Shown piece after piece: positions 44,240-53,690 of a stretch of DNA of 64,000 bases. The first letter of the stretch is position 1. The number at the start of each line of letters is the position of its first letter. Position numbers and translations under genes: made by a program. Source of the stretch: Polycladidibacter stylochi (GTDB lineage: Bacteria > Pseudomonadota > Alphaproteobacteria > Rhizobiales > Stappiaceae); the NCBI RefSeq assembly GCF_001562055.1, contig NZ_LLWE01000041.1, positions 62,001 through 126,000 on the forward strand, written 5' to 3'. Under the pieces are notes generated by a model that made no database searches, was not told the origin of the DNA, and saw only the letters and a list, made by a program, of their open reading frames with translations.

Positions 44240-45652
44240 CTAGTTCATATCTTTTAAAAGGCGGCCATACTTGCGGGTTTGTTCAATAACTTTTTCGAGT
44301 GTGTCATAACCGCGAGATTGCAAAATAGGCAAAAGCTTGCATAGTGCTTCACCAGTCGCCAGCGCATCGCCCAAAGCAGTATGGCGTACCTCTTCGGCGA
44401 TAGTAATGCCCAAGCGTTGGCAAAGGGCATCCAGCGTATGTTCTTGCTCTGCCCCGAAAACCACAGCCGATAGCAAAACACTATCTAAAATGGGATGGTC
44501 CCATTGATCGCCGGAAATCTTGGCGTAGCGGTTCACGAAAGCCATATCAAAAGGTGCATTATGCGCAACAATCACCGCATCGCGGGCAAAACCATGCAGC
44601 AAGCTCGTGGCCGTAACACAATCGGGCGCTCCAATAACCATCAGGTCGCTAATACCATGCACTTTGGTAGAGGATGGCGGAATAGGACGCCCCGGATTAA
44701 CCAGTAAATCCAGTTCTTCACCGGGTATAATTCGCCCGCCCACCACACGTACGGCACCAATTTGCACGATATCGTCTTTGCTGGGCATCAACCCTGTGGT
44801 TTCACTATCAAACACCATAAAGCTCAGCTCTCTTAACGGGCGCTGATACAACGCTTTTTCTGTGCCGGTTTGTAATGCCGAAAAGTCATAGATAAGCCCA
44901 CGGGATTCACTGGGCTTCAATGTGGTTGTGGCTTCATCGATTAAAATCATATAACCCGCCGCATCGCCCAATTTTTTAAGCCGCAATTGAAAACTCATCT
45001 CGCAACCAACACCAGCAACCTGCGCAACTGTTTCGCTTTTGTGAGGACCCAATGTCATCAGTGCAGGCCGTAATTGCTCTTCTTCAAAATAATCAAATAT
45101 CGATGCGGCCAGCCGCGGGACATGAACTAGCCCCAAGACAGTTGCCGCCTGACCATCATACAACGAAATTTTAAAATTCGGTCCAAGTAAAACAATAGCT
45201 AGCGGAATTTCCGAGAGCAAAAGCGCCAGCTGTGAGCGCTCTTCCCTTATCCTTGCTTTATCATCAGCCGATGCGCTTTCACTGCCCGTTTGCATTTGAA
45301 AAAAACGCCCTGTTGCCGCTATGGCAGCAGGGGCAATATCGCCAAGGTATTTCGCCGCCCCTAGGTCAATTTCCACATCAACATCTGCATGGGTACGGGT
45401 TCGTATGGCCGAAGAAATGTGTTGTAGGGGTTTTGCCACGTTCTCGTCGAACAACAGCCATATAACAACACTTACCGCTAACAGTCCGAAACCGGCAATA
45501 ATGCCTGCCTGTAAAAAGCCGGTCAGCAAACCATCTGCAAGCGCTTTGGTATAACCAACATATAGCGCACCGCCAACAATACAAAGGCTTGCAACAGCGA
45601 CCGCGGAAAACAAAAGAAATATACGTAGACGCAGGCCGAGTTTAACAATCAT
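44240..45652 (-). CDS. Membrane-anchored DEDDh 3'-5' exonuclease with a PAS-like domain
   Basis: This 470-residue protein has two membrane helices at about residues 10-31 and 43-66, a HAMP-like stretch, a PAS-like domain at about 140-255, and a DnaQ-type exonuclease domain at about 285-455. The DEDDh residues are visible: FDSETTGL, AHNAPFDMAFV and HTALGDALATGEAL. It belongs to the cluster conserved with the DUF294 protein and the VC_2705-type symporter. Its start abuts the preceding gene's stop. Its role is uncertain; the layout suggests a regulator-like accessory rather than a replication proofreader. Confidence 0.88.
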   Translation of the reverse strand: MIVKLGLRLRIFLLFSAVAVASLCIVGGALYVGYTKALADGLLTGFLQAGIIAGFGLLAVSVVIWLLFDENVAKPLQHISSAIRTRTHADVDVEIDLGAAKYLGDIAPAAIAATGRFFQMQTGSESASADDKARIREERSQLALLLSEIPLAIVLLGPNFKISLYDGQAATVLGLVHVPRLAASIFDYFEEEQLRPALMTLGPHKSETVAQVAGVGCEMSFQLRLKKLGDAAGYMILIDEATTTLKPSESRGLIYDFSALQTGTEKALYQRPLRELSFMVFDSETTGLMPSKDDIVQIGAVRVVGGRIIPGEELDLLVNPGRPIPPSSTKVHGISDLMVIGAPDCVTATSLLHGFARDAVIVAHNAPFDMAFVNRYAKISGDQWDHPILDSVLLSAVVFGAEQEHTLDALCQRLGITIAEEVRHTALGDALATGEALCKLLPILQSRGYDTLEKVIEQTRKYGRLLKDMN

Positions 45653-46173
45653 TAGCCTGCTCCGCAGACCGCTTCAATTATCGGGTCGTTTGCCGGAGCT
45701 TTAACCCAGTCCACGCCTTTTATTGTGCCATCATTTTCAAAAGTAATCGCATCACTTAACGCCGCCCGTTGCCCGCTGGCGCAATCTGTGGCGATTGGCA
45801 GCTTGTTTAATGGCGCCCACCGGCCAAAGAAGTAAGCTTGTGCAATGCGCAAGTCCGGCTGTGCTGAATGATGCTGAATAGTTGCTTGGTCGATGGCCAC
45901 AAACCGCTCAACAAAAGGCTTTACATAGGTCCAAGGCCGGTAAATTGCTTGACTCTCAATGGTTTGGGCAACCACGAGCCCTTCAGGAAGGCTCGCTTTT
46001 GTACGCGAGTACCAACCGTATTCGCTGGAGATTGTCGCCAGCAACATGGCCACCCCCGCCGCAACAGGTGCAAGCCAGCGCGGCAGCCGCCCCTTTAAAA
46101 GGTGGTTGAGTAAAAACACAAGGCCAGCGCCCGCAACACCGGCAACAAAGGTGGCGATTAATTCGATAAACAT
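45652..46173 (-). CDS. Small membrane protein of unknown function in the symporter cluster
   Basis: The protein has 173 residues with two hydrophobic segments at about 5-26 and 35-52, then a soluble domain containing two cysteines (ATDCASGQRAAL and EAVCGAG at the very end) that could form a disulfide. I do not recognise the family. It sits between the DUF294-type gene and the exonuclease gene and touches the latter, so it is co-expressed with them. Confidence 0.75.
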   Translation of the reverse strand: MFIELIATFVAGVAGAGLVFLLNHLLKGRLPRWLAPVAAGVAMLLATISSEYGWYSRTKASLPEGLVVAQTIESQAIYRPWTYVKPFVERFVAIDQATIQHHSAQPDLRIAQAYFFGRWAPLNKLPIATDCASGQRAALSDAITFENDGTIKGVDWVKAPANDPIIEAVCGAG

Positions 46174-46232
46174 TTCTCTCTCCCAAGGTCTGCCAGTCTT
46201 ATTTGCGAACTGGTGTGACCCAAACTATTCCA

Positions 46233-48062
46233 TTAGCTCAGCATACCACGGCCTTGGCCAACAGCTGATTGCATTGTTTTCACCACCACAAAAGCATCAC
46301 GTAGATGTGAGCGTTCAAAATCTGAAAGCGTGGACGGCTCCAGGAAATTATCGGGTGCCATCCCCTGACGTACCAGCGCGGCTTGATGCTGCAAGCGGGT
46401 TTCAGCAATCAAATCATAGGCATCTAACAAGTCCCCTGCCCCGGATTTGCTGAGCTGGCCACTGGCGCGTGCTTCCTCTAGCCGTGCCCGCGTGTTCACT
46501 GCCGTAATTTGCCCTTGCAAGGTGTAGATACGTGCCAAATCCACCACCGGCACCACACCATTATGCTTCATATCCAGCGCGTTTTTATGCTCTCCCGAGC
46601 GAATAGTCGCCAAACCGCGCAGTAGGCTGAGCGGCGGCGTATGCTTGAGCGAGTTGCTGGTCATATGCGCCACAAAAATCGAGTTCTTACTGGCTGCTTG
46701 CAAGGTATGCGCCTGTAAATTGGCAAAAAGCGTTTCATCGCCACCAATTGGTCGCAAGTCAAACATCACTGAAGCAAGCATTTGCGCCATGGGATCGGGC
46801 TTGGCGATCCAGCCCTCAAAGTAACTTTTCCAAACTCTGAGCGGCTGGCACCAACGCGCGTTGGTGGCCATCATATCCCCCGGACAATACACATAACCTG
46901 CCGTATTCAGGCCATCACAAACAAACTTCGCCAGCTGAGCAAAATAACCGGCTCTTTGTTCCTCGCTCACATCATCATGCAAAAACAAGCAATTATCCTG
47001 ATCGCTCACCCCAGTTTGCTCGCGCCGCCCCTGTGAGCCGCAGGCAAGCCAAAGGTAGGGTACAGGTGCTGGCCCCAGTGCTTCGTGAGCCAGTGCCAGC
47101 AAGCGCCGGGTGGTGGCATCGGCAATATCGGTAATCAACCGGGTGACGATTTCATGGCGGCTTCCACCAGCTACCAATTGCACCAATAGGCCCGGAATAC
47201 GCGCCGTTGCCTGTGCAATTTCTTGCGCATCCTTTGCCTTGGCAATCTGGCTGACCAGCTCTGCCGAGCTAACCGCTTGAAAGCGGGTGAGATCGGTTTG
47301 CGTAACAATGCCCAACAAGCGACCGCTCTCAACAATCGGCACATGGCCAATATGCTTTTCCATCATCAAATGCAGCACATCCGAGCCAATGGCCGAGGGG
47401 TCAAGGGTCAGTGGACCAGGCGTCATCACCGCATCCACCAATGTTTGCGCCCCCATATCTTCGGCGACCACTTTGAAGGTAAGGTCGCGCAAGGTGAGAA
47501 TACCTGTCAGCGCACCGTCAGTATCTGTCACACACAACGAGGAAACTTTCGAATCGCGCATCTTTTGCGCTGCACTCAAGACGCTGTCTTGTGCTGAACA
47601 GGTCAGTGGGTTGGCCGCCATCAAACTGTCAATGGTAATTGCGGCAAGGTCGTTACCTTGCGAAGGGGCTTTATAGCTACGGTCAAAAAAGCGGGCAAAT
47701 GTCGGGTGATTGCGCAAGAGCTGGGTGAAAACAGAAGCCGGGACAACAAGCAGTGTTGCCGCCTCGCTGGCCTTGGCCGCCGTTACGGCCTTGCCGTCTT
47801 GCAACAGGCCACGCTCACCAAAGGAATTACGCGGTCCCAAGCGACTGAGCAGTGCGCCGTTATCATCGCTAATCTCTACAGTTCCGCGGAAAACAATAAA
47901 CAAACCGGGCAAATCGGCCCCATGCTGGTAGATATCAGCATTGTCACTCACATCCCATGTTTCGATTTGCGCGGCCAAGCCCTCTAATTCAGCAAGCTTA
48001 AGCGTATCGTATGGATGAACCGACTGTAAAAAACCAAGAATGTCAGCAGGATTAAGCGACAT
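46233..48062 (-). CDS. cNMP-binding, CBS-pair, DUF294 nucleotidyltransferase-like protein
   Basis: This 609-residue cytoplasmic protein has three parts: a cyclic-nucleotide-binding-like domain (about 1-130, with RNSFGERGLLQDGKAVTA), a CBS pair (about 150-270) and a nucleotidyltransferase-like core with LACGSQGRREQTGVSDQDNCLF, matching the GS-x-GR-x(n)-D-x-D pattern of DUF294/GlnD-type enzymes, followed by its helical partner domain. Such proteins are almost always beside a VC_2705-type Na+/solute symporter, which they are thought to regulate in response to nucleotides. It is separated from the symporter gene by 99 bp. Confidence 0.9.
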   Translation of the reverse strand: MSLNPADILGFLQSVHPYDTLKLAELEGLAAQIETWDVSDNADIYQHGADLPGLFIVFRGTVEISDDNGALLSRLGPRNSFGERGLLQDGKAVTAAKASEAATLLVVPASVFTQLLRNHPTFARFFDRSYKAPSQGNDLAAITIDSLMAANPLTCSAQDSVLSAAQKMRDSKVSSLCVTDTDGALTGILTLRDLTFKVVAEDMGAQTLVDAVMTPGPLTLDPSAIGSDVLHLMMEKHIGHVPIVESGRLLGIVTQTDLTRFQAVSSAELVSQIAKAKDAQEIAQATARIPGLLVQLVAGGSRHEIVTRLITDIADATTRRLLALAHEALGPAPVPYLWLACGSQGRREQTGVSDQDNCLFLHDDVSEEQRAGYFAQLAKFVCDGLNTAGYVYCPGDMMATNARWCQPLRVWKSYFEGWIAKPDPMAQMLASVMFDLRPIGGDETLFANLQAHTLQAASKNSIFVAHMTSNSLKHTPPLSLLRGLATIRSGEHKNALDMKHNGVVPVVDLARIYTLQGQITAVNTRARLEEARASGQLSKSGAGDLLDAYDLIAETRLQHQAALVRQGMAPDNFLEPSTLSDFERSHLRDAFVVVKTMQSAVGQGRGMLS

Positions 48063-48128
48063 GGGAACCCCTCCCCCGAGAAGGAAGTGCCCTGCCCGGT
48101 TTTGCCGGACAGGACACGCTAGAATACA

Positions 48129-48154
48129 GCGGGAATGCGAAGCAGCATCCCCGC
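48129..48154. terminator. Stem-loop after the symporter gene
   Basis: The arms GCGGGAATGC and GCATCCCCGC pair over 10 positions with one mismatch around a six-base loop. It lies just after the symporter stop and before the DUF294 gene, and probably lowers read-through to the accessory genes. Confidence 0.45.
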
Positions 48155-48161
48155 AGTTTTA

Positions 48162-49949
48162 TTAGTGGTCTTGTGCGACACCAGCACCGCGTGGAATACG
48201 CACACTTTCAACAAGGTCCTTAATGGATTCAGGTGTTGCTTTGGTCATGCTTGCCACAATGTAGGCAACAGCAAAGTTCACCATTGCACCAACTGCACCA
48301 AACGAGGTGGACTTGATGGTACCCAGCAGCGGATCTGCATCTGTGAAGCTGTTGGTTCCAGGAATGAAGAGCCAGCCTTTATGCAAGAAGATGTAGATCA
48401 AGGTGACTGTCAAACCAGCCAGCATGCCCCATACTGCACCGCTATTGTTGATGCGGGTTGAGAAAATACCCATCATCAGCGCCGGGAAGATAGAAGCCGC
48501 CGCGAGGCCAAACGCCAGTGCCACCGTTTGCGCCGCGAATCCAGGAGGATTAAGGCCCAAATAGGTTGCAACGATAATCGCCACAGCCATGGCAACACGC
48601 GCCCACATCAACTCGCCTTTTTCCGAAATGGTCGGTTTAATAGCACCTTTAATCAAGTCGTGGCTCACCGCAGAGGAAATCGCCAATAGCAGACCCGCAG
48701 CCGTTGACAGCGCCGCAGCCAAACCACCAGCTGCAACCAGACCAATCACCCAACCTGGCAGGTTGGCAATTTCCGGGTTGGCCAGCACAAGGATATCGCG
48801 GTTGAACTTGGTCAGCTCGTTACCACTCCAGCCCTTTTCAGCGGCCATAGTTTGCATGTCGGCGTTTTTATCGTTGTAGTACTGGATTTTGCCATCGCCG
48901 TTCTTGTCTTCCCAATTCAACAAGCCGGTTTGCTGCCAAGTGTCCATCCAGTCATACTTCGGATCATTCTGGATTTGCTCAACAGTTACAGCACCACCCT
49001 GAACGCCGCCGTTTGGCCACATCATCTCGGTAATGTTAAGGCGTGCCATGGCACCAACTGCAGGCGCAGTAATGTAAAGCAGCGCAATAAATACCAATGC
49101 CCAACCGGCAGACCAACGCGCATCAGACACTTTAGGAACAGTGAAGAAGCGCATAATCACGTGTGGCAGACCAGCAGTACCAATCATCAAGGAGAGCGTG
49201 AACAACACCATATTTGTGATATCAAGGTGATTCTCGGTGTAAGACGCAAAGCCCAGCTCGGTCACGATTTGGTCAAGCTTTGTTAGCAAAGGTTCACCAG
49301 AAGCAACGTGATCACCAAACAGGCCGAGACCCGGAATAGGGTTGCCGGTAAGCTGCATGGAAATAAAGATTGCCGGAATGGTGTAAGCGGTAATCAGCAC
49401 CACGTACTGGGCAACCTGCGTGTAGGTAACGCCTTTCATGCCGCCAAACACCGCATAGGCAAACACCACACAAGCACCGATAAGCAAACCGGTTGTGTTA
49501 TCAACCTCCAGGAAGCGGCCGAAAGCCACGCCCACGCCGGTCATCTGACCGATAACATATGTGGTAGAGGCCACAATCAAACACATCACGGCCACAATGC
49601 GTGCGGTTTGGCTGTAAAAGCGGTCACCGATAAACTCGGAAACGGTGAACTTGCCGAATTTACGCAAATAAGGCGCAAGCAGCAATGCCAGCAGCACGTA
49701 ACCGCCGGTCCAGCCCATCAGGAATGATGAGTTGTCATAGCCGGTAAAGGCGATCAAGCCCGCCATGGAAATAAAGGAGGCTGCAGACATCCAGTCGGCG
49801 GCTGTAGCCATACCGTTGGTAACAGGATGCACGCCGCGACCCGCCGCATAAAACTCGGAGGTAGAGCCCGCTCGAGCCCAAATTGCGATGCCGATGTAAA
49901 GCGCAAATGAAGCACCAACAAACAGCAGGTTAATGGTAAATTGATCCAT
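48162..49949 (-). CDS. Sodium:solute symporter of the VC_2705 (ActP-like) subfamily
   Basis: This 595-residue membrane protein of the SSS family probably imports a short monocarboxylate such as acetate or pyruvate with Na+. The core has about 13 helices. FYAAGRGVHPVTNGMATAADWMSAASFISMAG carries the family's sodium and substrate residues, and GLPHVIMRFFTVP is characteristic. A cytoplasmic or periplasmic insert near residue 345 contains DKNGDGKIQ, an EF-hand-like loop often seen in this subfamily. The small DUF4212 subunit gene precedes it by 13 bp, which distinguishes it from ActP/YjcH. Confidence 0.92.
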   Translation of the reverse strand: MDQFTINLLFVGASFALYIGIAIWARAGSTSEFYAAGRGVHPVTNGMATAADWMSAASFISMAGLIAFTGYDNSSFLMGWTGGYVLLALLLAPYLRKFGKFTVSEFIGDRFYSQTARIVAVMCLIVASTTYVIGQMTGVGVAFGRFLEVDNTTGLLIGACVVFAYAVFGGMKGVTYTQVAQYVVLITAYTIPAIFISMQLTGNPIPGLGLFGDHVASGEPLLTKLDQIVTELGFASYTENHLDITNMVLFTLSLMIGTAGLPHVIMRFFTVPKVSDARWSAGWALVFIALLYITAPAVGAMARLNITEMMWPNGGVQGGAVTVEQIQNDPKYDWMDTWQQTGLLNWEDKNGDGKIQYYNDKNADMQTMAAEKGWSGNELTKFNRDILVLANPEIANLPGWVIGLVAAGGLAAALSTAAGLLLAISSAVSHDLIKGAIKPTISEKGELMWARVAMAVAIIVATYLGLNPPGFAAQTVALAFGLAAASIFPALMMGIFSTRINNSGAVWGMLAGLTVTLIYIFLHKGWLFIPGTNSFTDADPLLGTIKSTSFGAVGAMVNFAVAYIVASMTKATPESIKDLVESVRIPRGAGVAQDH

Positions 49950-49962
49950 ATTTCAAACGCCC

Positions 49963-50223
49963 TTATTCTTCATCAACGCCGTGTTCACGGTCCAAGCGGT
50001 TCATGTACCAAGCATAGAAAAAAATGATCGCTAGAAAGACGATGATGGATCCTTGCTGGGCAAACCAGAAGCCAAGGTCGGTACCGCCGACAGCAATGCC
50101 ACTAAGCATTGGACGCATCAAAATACCGAAGCCGAACGAAACCAGCGCCCAAATAATGAGGCTGATTGAAATAATGCGCATATTGGCAGACCAATAAGCG
50201 TTGTTGGATGATTTTTCGGACAT
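49963..50223 (-). CDS. DUF4212 small subunit of the sodium:solute symporter
   Basis: From the ATG at 50223 (GGGAGGAAAA upstream) it has 86 residues starting MSEKSSNNAYWSANMRIISI. Two membrane helices lie at about 15-37 and 48-70, and the tail MNRLDREHGVDEE is the family hallmark. It is encoded directly before the VC_2705-type symporter and is taken to be its partner. The longer upstream frame lacks support. Confidence 0.92.
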   Translation of the reverse strand: MSEKSSNNAYWSANMRIISISLIIWALVSFGFGILMRPMLSGIAVGGTDLGFWFAQQGSIIVFLAIIFFYAWYMNRLDREHGVDEE

Positions 50224-50301
50224 TTTTCCTCCCATATAGCCCGGATCAACTAAAACTATTGCCTGACATTCGTGCACCGAAGAGCACGAATGAATAGTCA
50301 A

Positions 50302-50816
50302 AGGGGCAAGCGCTCCCAGCCTGCCGTGAAGTTGTGAGGGCTACGCCTTTCAATAATCTCAAACCAGCCAGCGCAATGCTTTATTACGCTAGAGCAAGCT
50401 CAACGCGCGTTTGCACAGGCCAAGAGATGCTTTGAAAGACTTGCTGATAAACAAAAGGCTATATCAAATAGCTTTTTCTGCGATATGCGCGCCAAAACGA
50501 TTTGATTGTCTTGTGTCATCTGTCTTGCCCTCAGATATACTAGTGTCAAAGAGCAGTGTGATATGACTTGTACAGCTTGTACAAGCCTACTTACGTAGGA
50601 AATACTTATGTATAAGCCCGCATACACTAAGGAACCAGCAGGCTTAAACGTCTTATCAAAGCTAAAAGATTGCTTCGTAAAGCTCTTAATTTGCAGCAAG
50701 CAACCTATGCGGGCATAAGATTTAACACGAAAAGTGGTGATGGCGGGTAAGCCATCACCACTCAGTTTATTCAACAGCGCGTTGATTTAATAAACCTCAC
50801 TATGATCTGATCGCGA
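50302..50816. other. Promoter region of the symporter operon, with a palindromic operator-like site
   Basis: A 124-codon minus-strand frame (50400-50774) looks non-coding: it is cysteine- and serine-rich with no recognisable family. CTTGTACAGCTTGTACAAG at 50567-50585 is a perfect inverted repeat with a 3-base spacer, and CCTACTTACGTAGG follows at once as a second, smaller one (50586-50599). They look like an operator, placed about 340 bp before the DUF4212 start. Confidence 0.5.
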
Positions 50817-51062
50817 TCAGAACCTATGTGTAATTGAGCTTAACAGTTTTGCCCCAGTTTTTCCTTGCTTGCCACTCTCGTTCAGCATTAATGCGCCGCC
50901 AAGGTGGAAGTTGGTTGCTGGAGTTACTGGTGAGGCGTATTCAAAACCAACTTGGAATTGACGGGCGCTATCGGCCAAATCGACATGCTTTTCAGCAAAA
51001 TTAACTTCACCTTGCAGGTTGCGCCCCTGCGGCAGACGTAGGTTTAGGCTTCCCTGTTCCAT
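50817..51062 (-). pseudogene. C-terminal fragment of an outer-membrane beta-barrel gene, cut by IS110
   Basis: The 81-residue frame (MEQGSLNLRLPQGRNLQG...) ends in SITHRF, the terminal Phe of an outer-membrane barrel, with alternating strand patterns (FQVGFEYASP, FHLGGALMLN). It looks like the last four strands of an autotransporter barrel. The frame continues upstream for about eight codons (to 51088) and then meets a stop at the edge of the IS110 element, so the rest of the gene is gone. Unlikely to be functional. Confidence 0.7.
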
Positions 51063-51069
51063 ATACAGG

Positions 51070-52235
51070 GTTGTGATGGAATGGATGCCTCACCCGGCGC
51101 ATTTCTGCAATACTGTGCAGAGTTGAGCACCAGCGGGTAATAGGGGGATTGATGATGGAAGTTGCAATTATTGGCGTAGATCTGTCGAAAAACGTCTTTC
51201 AACTGCATGGATCCGGTGCGGATGGAGCGACGGTCTTTTCAAAGAAGGTGTCCCGGACGAGGTTTTTGAGTTTTCTTAGCCGTTTCCCTTCTTGCATTGT
51301 TGCCATGGAAGCCTGTGCAAGCTCGCATTACTGGAGTAGGGAAATTCGCGAGCTCGGTCACGAAGTGCGGTTGATCGCGCCAATCTATGTCAAACCTTTT
51401 GTTAAGCGACATAAAAATGACGCCAATGACGCTTTCGCGATCGCCGAGGCCGCCGCCCGTCCAACCATGCGGTTTGTGGAAGTGAAAAGCGAGGCTCAAC
51501 AAAGCCAGTCAATGGTGTTTCGCACCCGCGAGCTTCTGGTGCGTCAGCGCACGCAGATGATCAACGCGGTGCGAGCGCACCTGGCAGAGCATGGGTTGGT
51601 TGTAGCTAATGGTGCTGTCCATCTGGAGAAGTTAAGACAACGCCTTGAAGATGCTTCCGAACAGATACCGGAGATTGTTCACGATATGGCTGATCTGTAT
51701 TTTGAGCAAATTGCGGGACATACTCAAAAGATCAAGGAGCTGGAGAAAAAACTCCAAACTTTGGCCAAAAACAGCGACGAGGCAAAGCTCTTGCAAACCA
51801 TCCCTGGACTGGGTCCGATCACTGCGATTGCCATTCAGGCTTTTGCCCCGGCCTTGACGATTTTCAAACGCGGGCGGGATTTTGCAGCTTGGCTTGGTCT
51901 GGTTCCCAAACAACATTCAACAGGAGGCAAACAGCGGCTTGGTAAAACATCTAAAGCGGGTCAGCGCGATATCCGCAGACTTCTGATTATTGGAGCAACG
52001 ACTGTTATATGGTGGGCACGTAAGAAAGGGGCGCCCCGCCATCCGTGGCTTGAAGAAATATTGGCAAGGAAAGCGCCTATGGTGGCTGCTGTTGCCCTGG
52101 CGAACAAAATTGCGCGGATGGGAGCACATCATTCTTTCGGGCGATTTCGACTGGCACTCTGGCGCGGCAGAACGCAAAATCGCTAGACCGCTGAACATAA
52201 GGTCAACGAGATCGGGGAAAATCAGCACGTTCGCG
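51070..52235 (+). mobile_element. IS110-family insertion sequence (ends approximate)
   Basis: The element contains one intact transposase gene with about 80 bp of non-coding DNA on its left and about 50 bp on its right. IS110 elements lack clear terminal inverted repeats, so the ends cannot be fixed here; the left one is placed where the barrel frame of the disrupted gene breaks off. In the IS110 group the left non-coding end encodes the bridge RNA. Confidence 0.7.
51152..52186 (+). CDS. IS110-family DEDD recombinase (transposase)
   Basis: The protein has 344 residues. The N-terminal RuvC-like domain starts IIGVDLSKNVFQLHG (first catalytic Asp) and continues through VAMEACASSHYW (Glu) and KRHKNDANDAFAIAEAA (Asp-Asp). 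A coiled-coil of about residues 160-215 follows. The C-terminal Tnp domain has LLQTIPGLGPITAIAIQAF, FAAWLGLVPKQHSTGGKQRLGKTSKAGQRDIRRLL, where the catalytic Ser is expected. AGGGGG lies just before the ATG at 51152. The frame is intact, so the element may still be active. Confidence 0.93.
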   Translation: MMEVAIIGVDLSKNVFQLHGSGADGATVFSKKVSRTRFLSFLSRFPSCIVAMEACASSHYWSREIRELGHEVRLIAPIYVKPFVKRHKNDANDAFAIAEAAARPTMRFVEVKSEAQQSQSMVFRTRELLVRQRTQMINAVRAHLAEHGLVVANGAVHLEKLRQRLEDASEQIPEIVHDMADLYFEQIAGHTQKIKELEKKLQTLAKNSDEAKLLQTIPGLGPITAIAIQAFAPALTIFKRGRDFAAWLGLVPKQHSTGGKQRLGKTSKAGQRDIRRLLIIGATTVIWWARKKGAPRHPWLEEILARKAPMVAAVALANKIARMGAHHSFGRFRLALWRGRTQNR

Positions 52236-52247
52236 TAACACCACTTC

Positions 52248-52390
52248 TTAACGTGGCTCTACGCAGAAACCTTCCGATAGGGCAATATATGAGATCAAAT
52301 TTCCACGTTCCATCAGCATCTCTTCCAACTCTCGCAGGTTTATTGAAAGGCGGAGGAGGAAGCGATCCACGCGATCGATAATCTGATGTG
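52248..52390 (-). pseudogene. N-terminal relic of an IS6-family transposase
   Basis: A frame on the minus strand reads HQIIDRVDRFLLRL then SINLRELEEMLMERGNLISY and stops at a TAA after EGFCVEPR. The RELEEML-ERG pattern is the typical N-terminal helix-turn-helix of IS6/IS26-type transposases, where it usually reads S-Y-REL-EML-ERG. The rest of the gene is missing, on the side where the IS110 element lies. Confidence 0.6.
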
Positions 52391-52649
52391 GAGAATACTG
52401 GTGCTTGTAGCTAGTCCTAGATTTGGTAATAGATAAGTTACAAGTTAATCACTCTTGCACGGTAGTTTTTTCGACAACACCATTTGCTATTGGTTGCATA
52501 CTCTATTCTCAAGCATGAAACCTGACGCTATTATCAACTAAATTGGTTTTAGAAATGAAATAAATTGTAGGGTGCAGCTTTTGCTATCACCCTACAGAAC
52601 TTTTGATAATTCATTCTCAATGAGAAGGTAGTTACATAATTATTACGAA

Positions 52650-53690
52650 CTATTCTGCAGTCACAATTACTTTTGTAACATTTGAAGCTAATGCGGCCTC
52701 GAAACCCTCTTGGGCCTTTTGCAACGGCACGATCTTAGAAACTAAAGGCGAGAGGTCAACTTTCCTATTAACAACCCAATCCAGCGCGGTCGCAAACTCT
52801 TTGTCAAAGCGCATTGAGCCTTTATAGCTCAGCTCCTTGGTCATGATGGCGTTGATATTGGCTCTACCTTGCATTTGCGGTAGCGTGCCCACCTGCACAA
52901 TGGAACCACGGCGTGCGACCAGTTCAATACAATCTGCCAGTGAGGCCTCAACACCTGCTGCCTCGAAGCAAACATCAATATGGCCAAGCGCTTCTTGCTT
53001 GCTTTCTAAAGATAAAAAACTATCGAGCTGTGCGTCGATACCTAATCTTTTAGCAATGTTACGCGCGTGAGGGGTTGGGTCCGAAAGAACAACTTTGAGT
53101 GCCCCGGCTTTTTGTGCCCCCAGTGCCACGAGCAATCCTATGGTGCCACCACCCGATACCATAACTGTTTTGCCAAGCAGCGGTCCAGCTTGTGCCACAG
53201 CATGTAATGCAACAGAAAAGGGCTCGATGAGTGCAAGTGTCTCAACCTGTACTTGACTATCCACTTTGGTGCATTGAAAAGCCCCAACACTAAAATAACG
53301 TCGCATCATACCTTGCGAGTGCGGAAAGCGGCTTGCCGAGCCCATAAAGCCGTTATTGAGGCAAAGGTGCGCCTCACCGTTAACGCAGTGGGAACAAGAG
53401 CCACAAGGGCGTGAAGGGTTGATCGCCACCAGATCGCCTCGTGCGAGGCCTATTACATCACCACCAAGTGCTTCTACATAGCCGCAAGCTTCATGGCCCG
53501 GAGTAAAGGGCTGTTGAATGGCGAAGGCACCGCAAGCACCCTCCTTATAATAATGGATATCAGACCCGCAAATGCCAACAGCGGCCATCTTTATAAGAAC
53601 ATCTTGTTTACCAAGCATTGGCATTTCAATGTTGGCAATTCCCTTTTTATCGGCGCTCTTAATAATGAAGCCTGAATTTTGCTGTGACAT
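52650..53690 (-). CDS. Zinc-dependent medium-chain dehydrogenase (sorbitol/idonate dehydrogenase type)
   Basis: The 346-residue protein starts at the ATG at 53690 (GAGAAAAC upstream). Catalytic zinc residues are in GICGSDIHYYKEG and GHEACGYVEALGGDV; the structural zinc site is CGSCSHCVNGEAHLC. The cofactor fold starts VMVSGGGTIGLLVALGAQKAGA. The overall pattern fits L-idonate 5-dehydrogenase or sorbitol dehydrogenase-like enzymes acting on polyols or sugar acids with NAD. It is divergent from a TRAP binding-protein gene, so it may act on the solute that protein binds. The substrate is uncertain. Confidence 0.85.
   Translation of the reverse strand: MSQQNSGFIIKSADKKGIANIEMPMLGKQDVLIKMAAVGICGSDIHYYKEGACGAFAIQQPFTPGHEACGYVEALGGDVIGLARGDLVAINPSRPCGSCSHCVNGEAHLCLNNGFMGSASRFPHSQGMMRRYFSVGAFQCTKVDSQVQVETLALIEPFSVALHAVAQAGPLLGKTVMVSGGGTIGLLVALGAQKAGALKVVLSDPTPHARNIAKRLGIDAQLDSFLSLESKQEALGHIDVCFEAAGVEASLADCIELVARRGSIVQVGTLPQMQGRANINAIMTKELSYKGSMRFDKEFATALDWVVNRKVDLSPLVSKIVPLQKAQEGFEAALASNVTKVIVTAE

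Noticed and set aside
50400-50774. A 124-codon minus-strand open frame
   Set aside because: No recognisable family, poor start, unusual Cys/Ser composition, and it overlaps clear palindromic regulatory structure.
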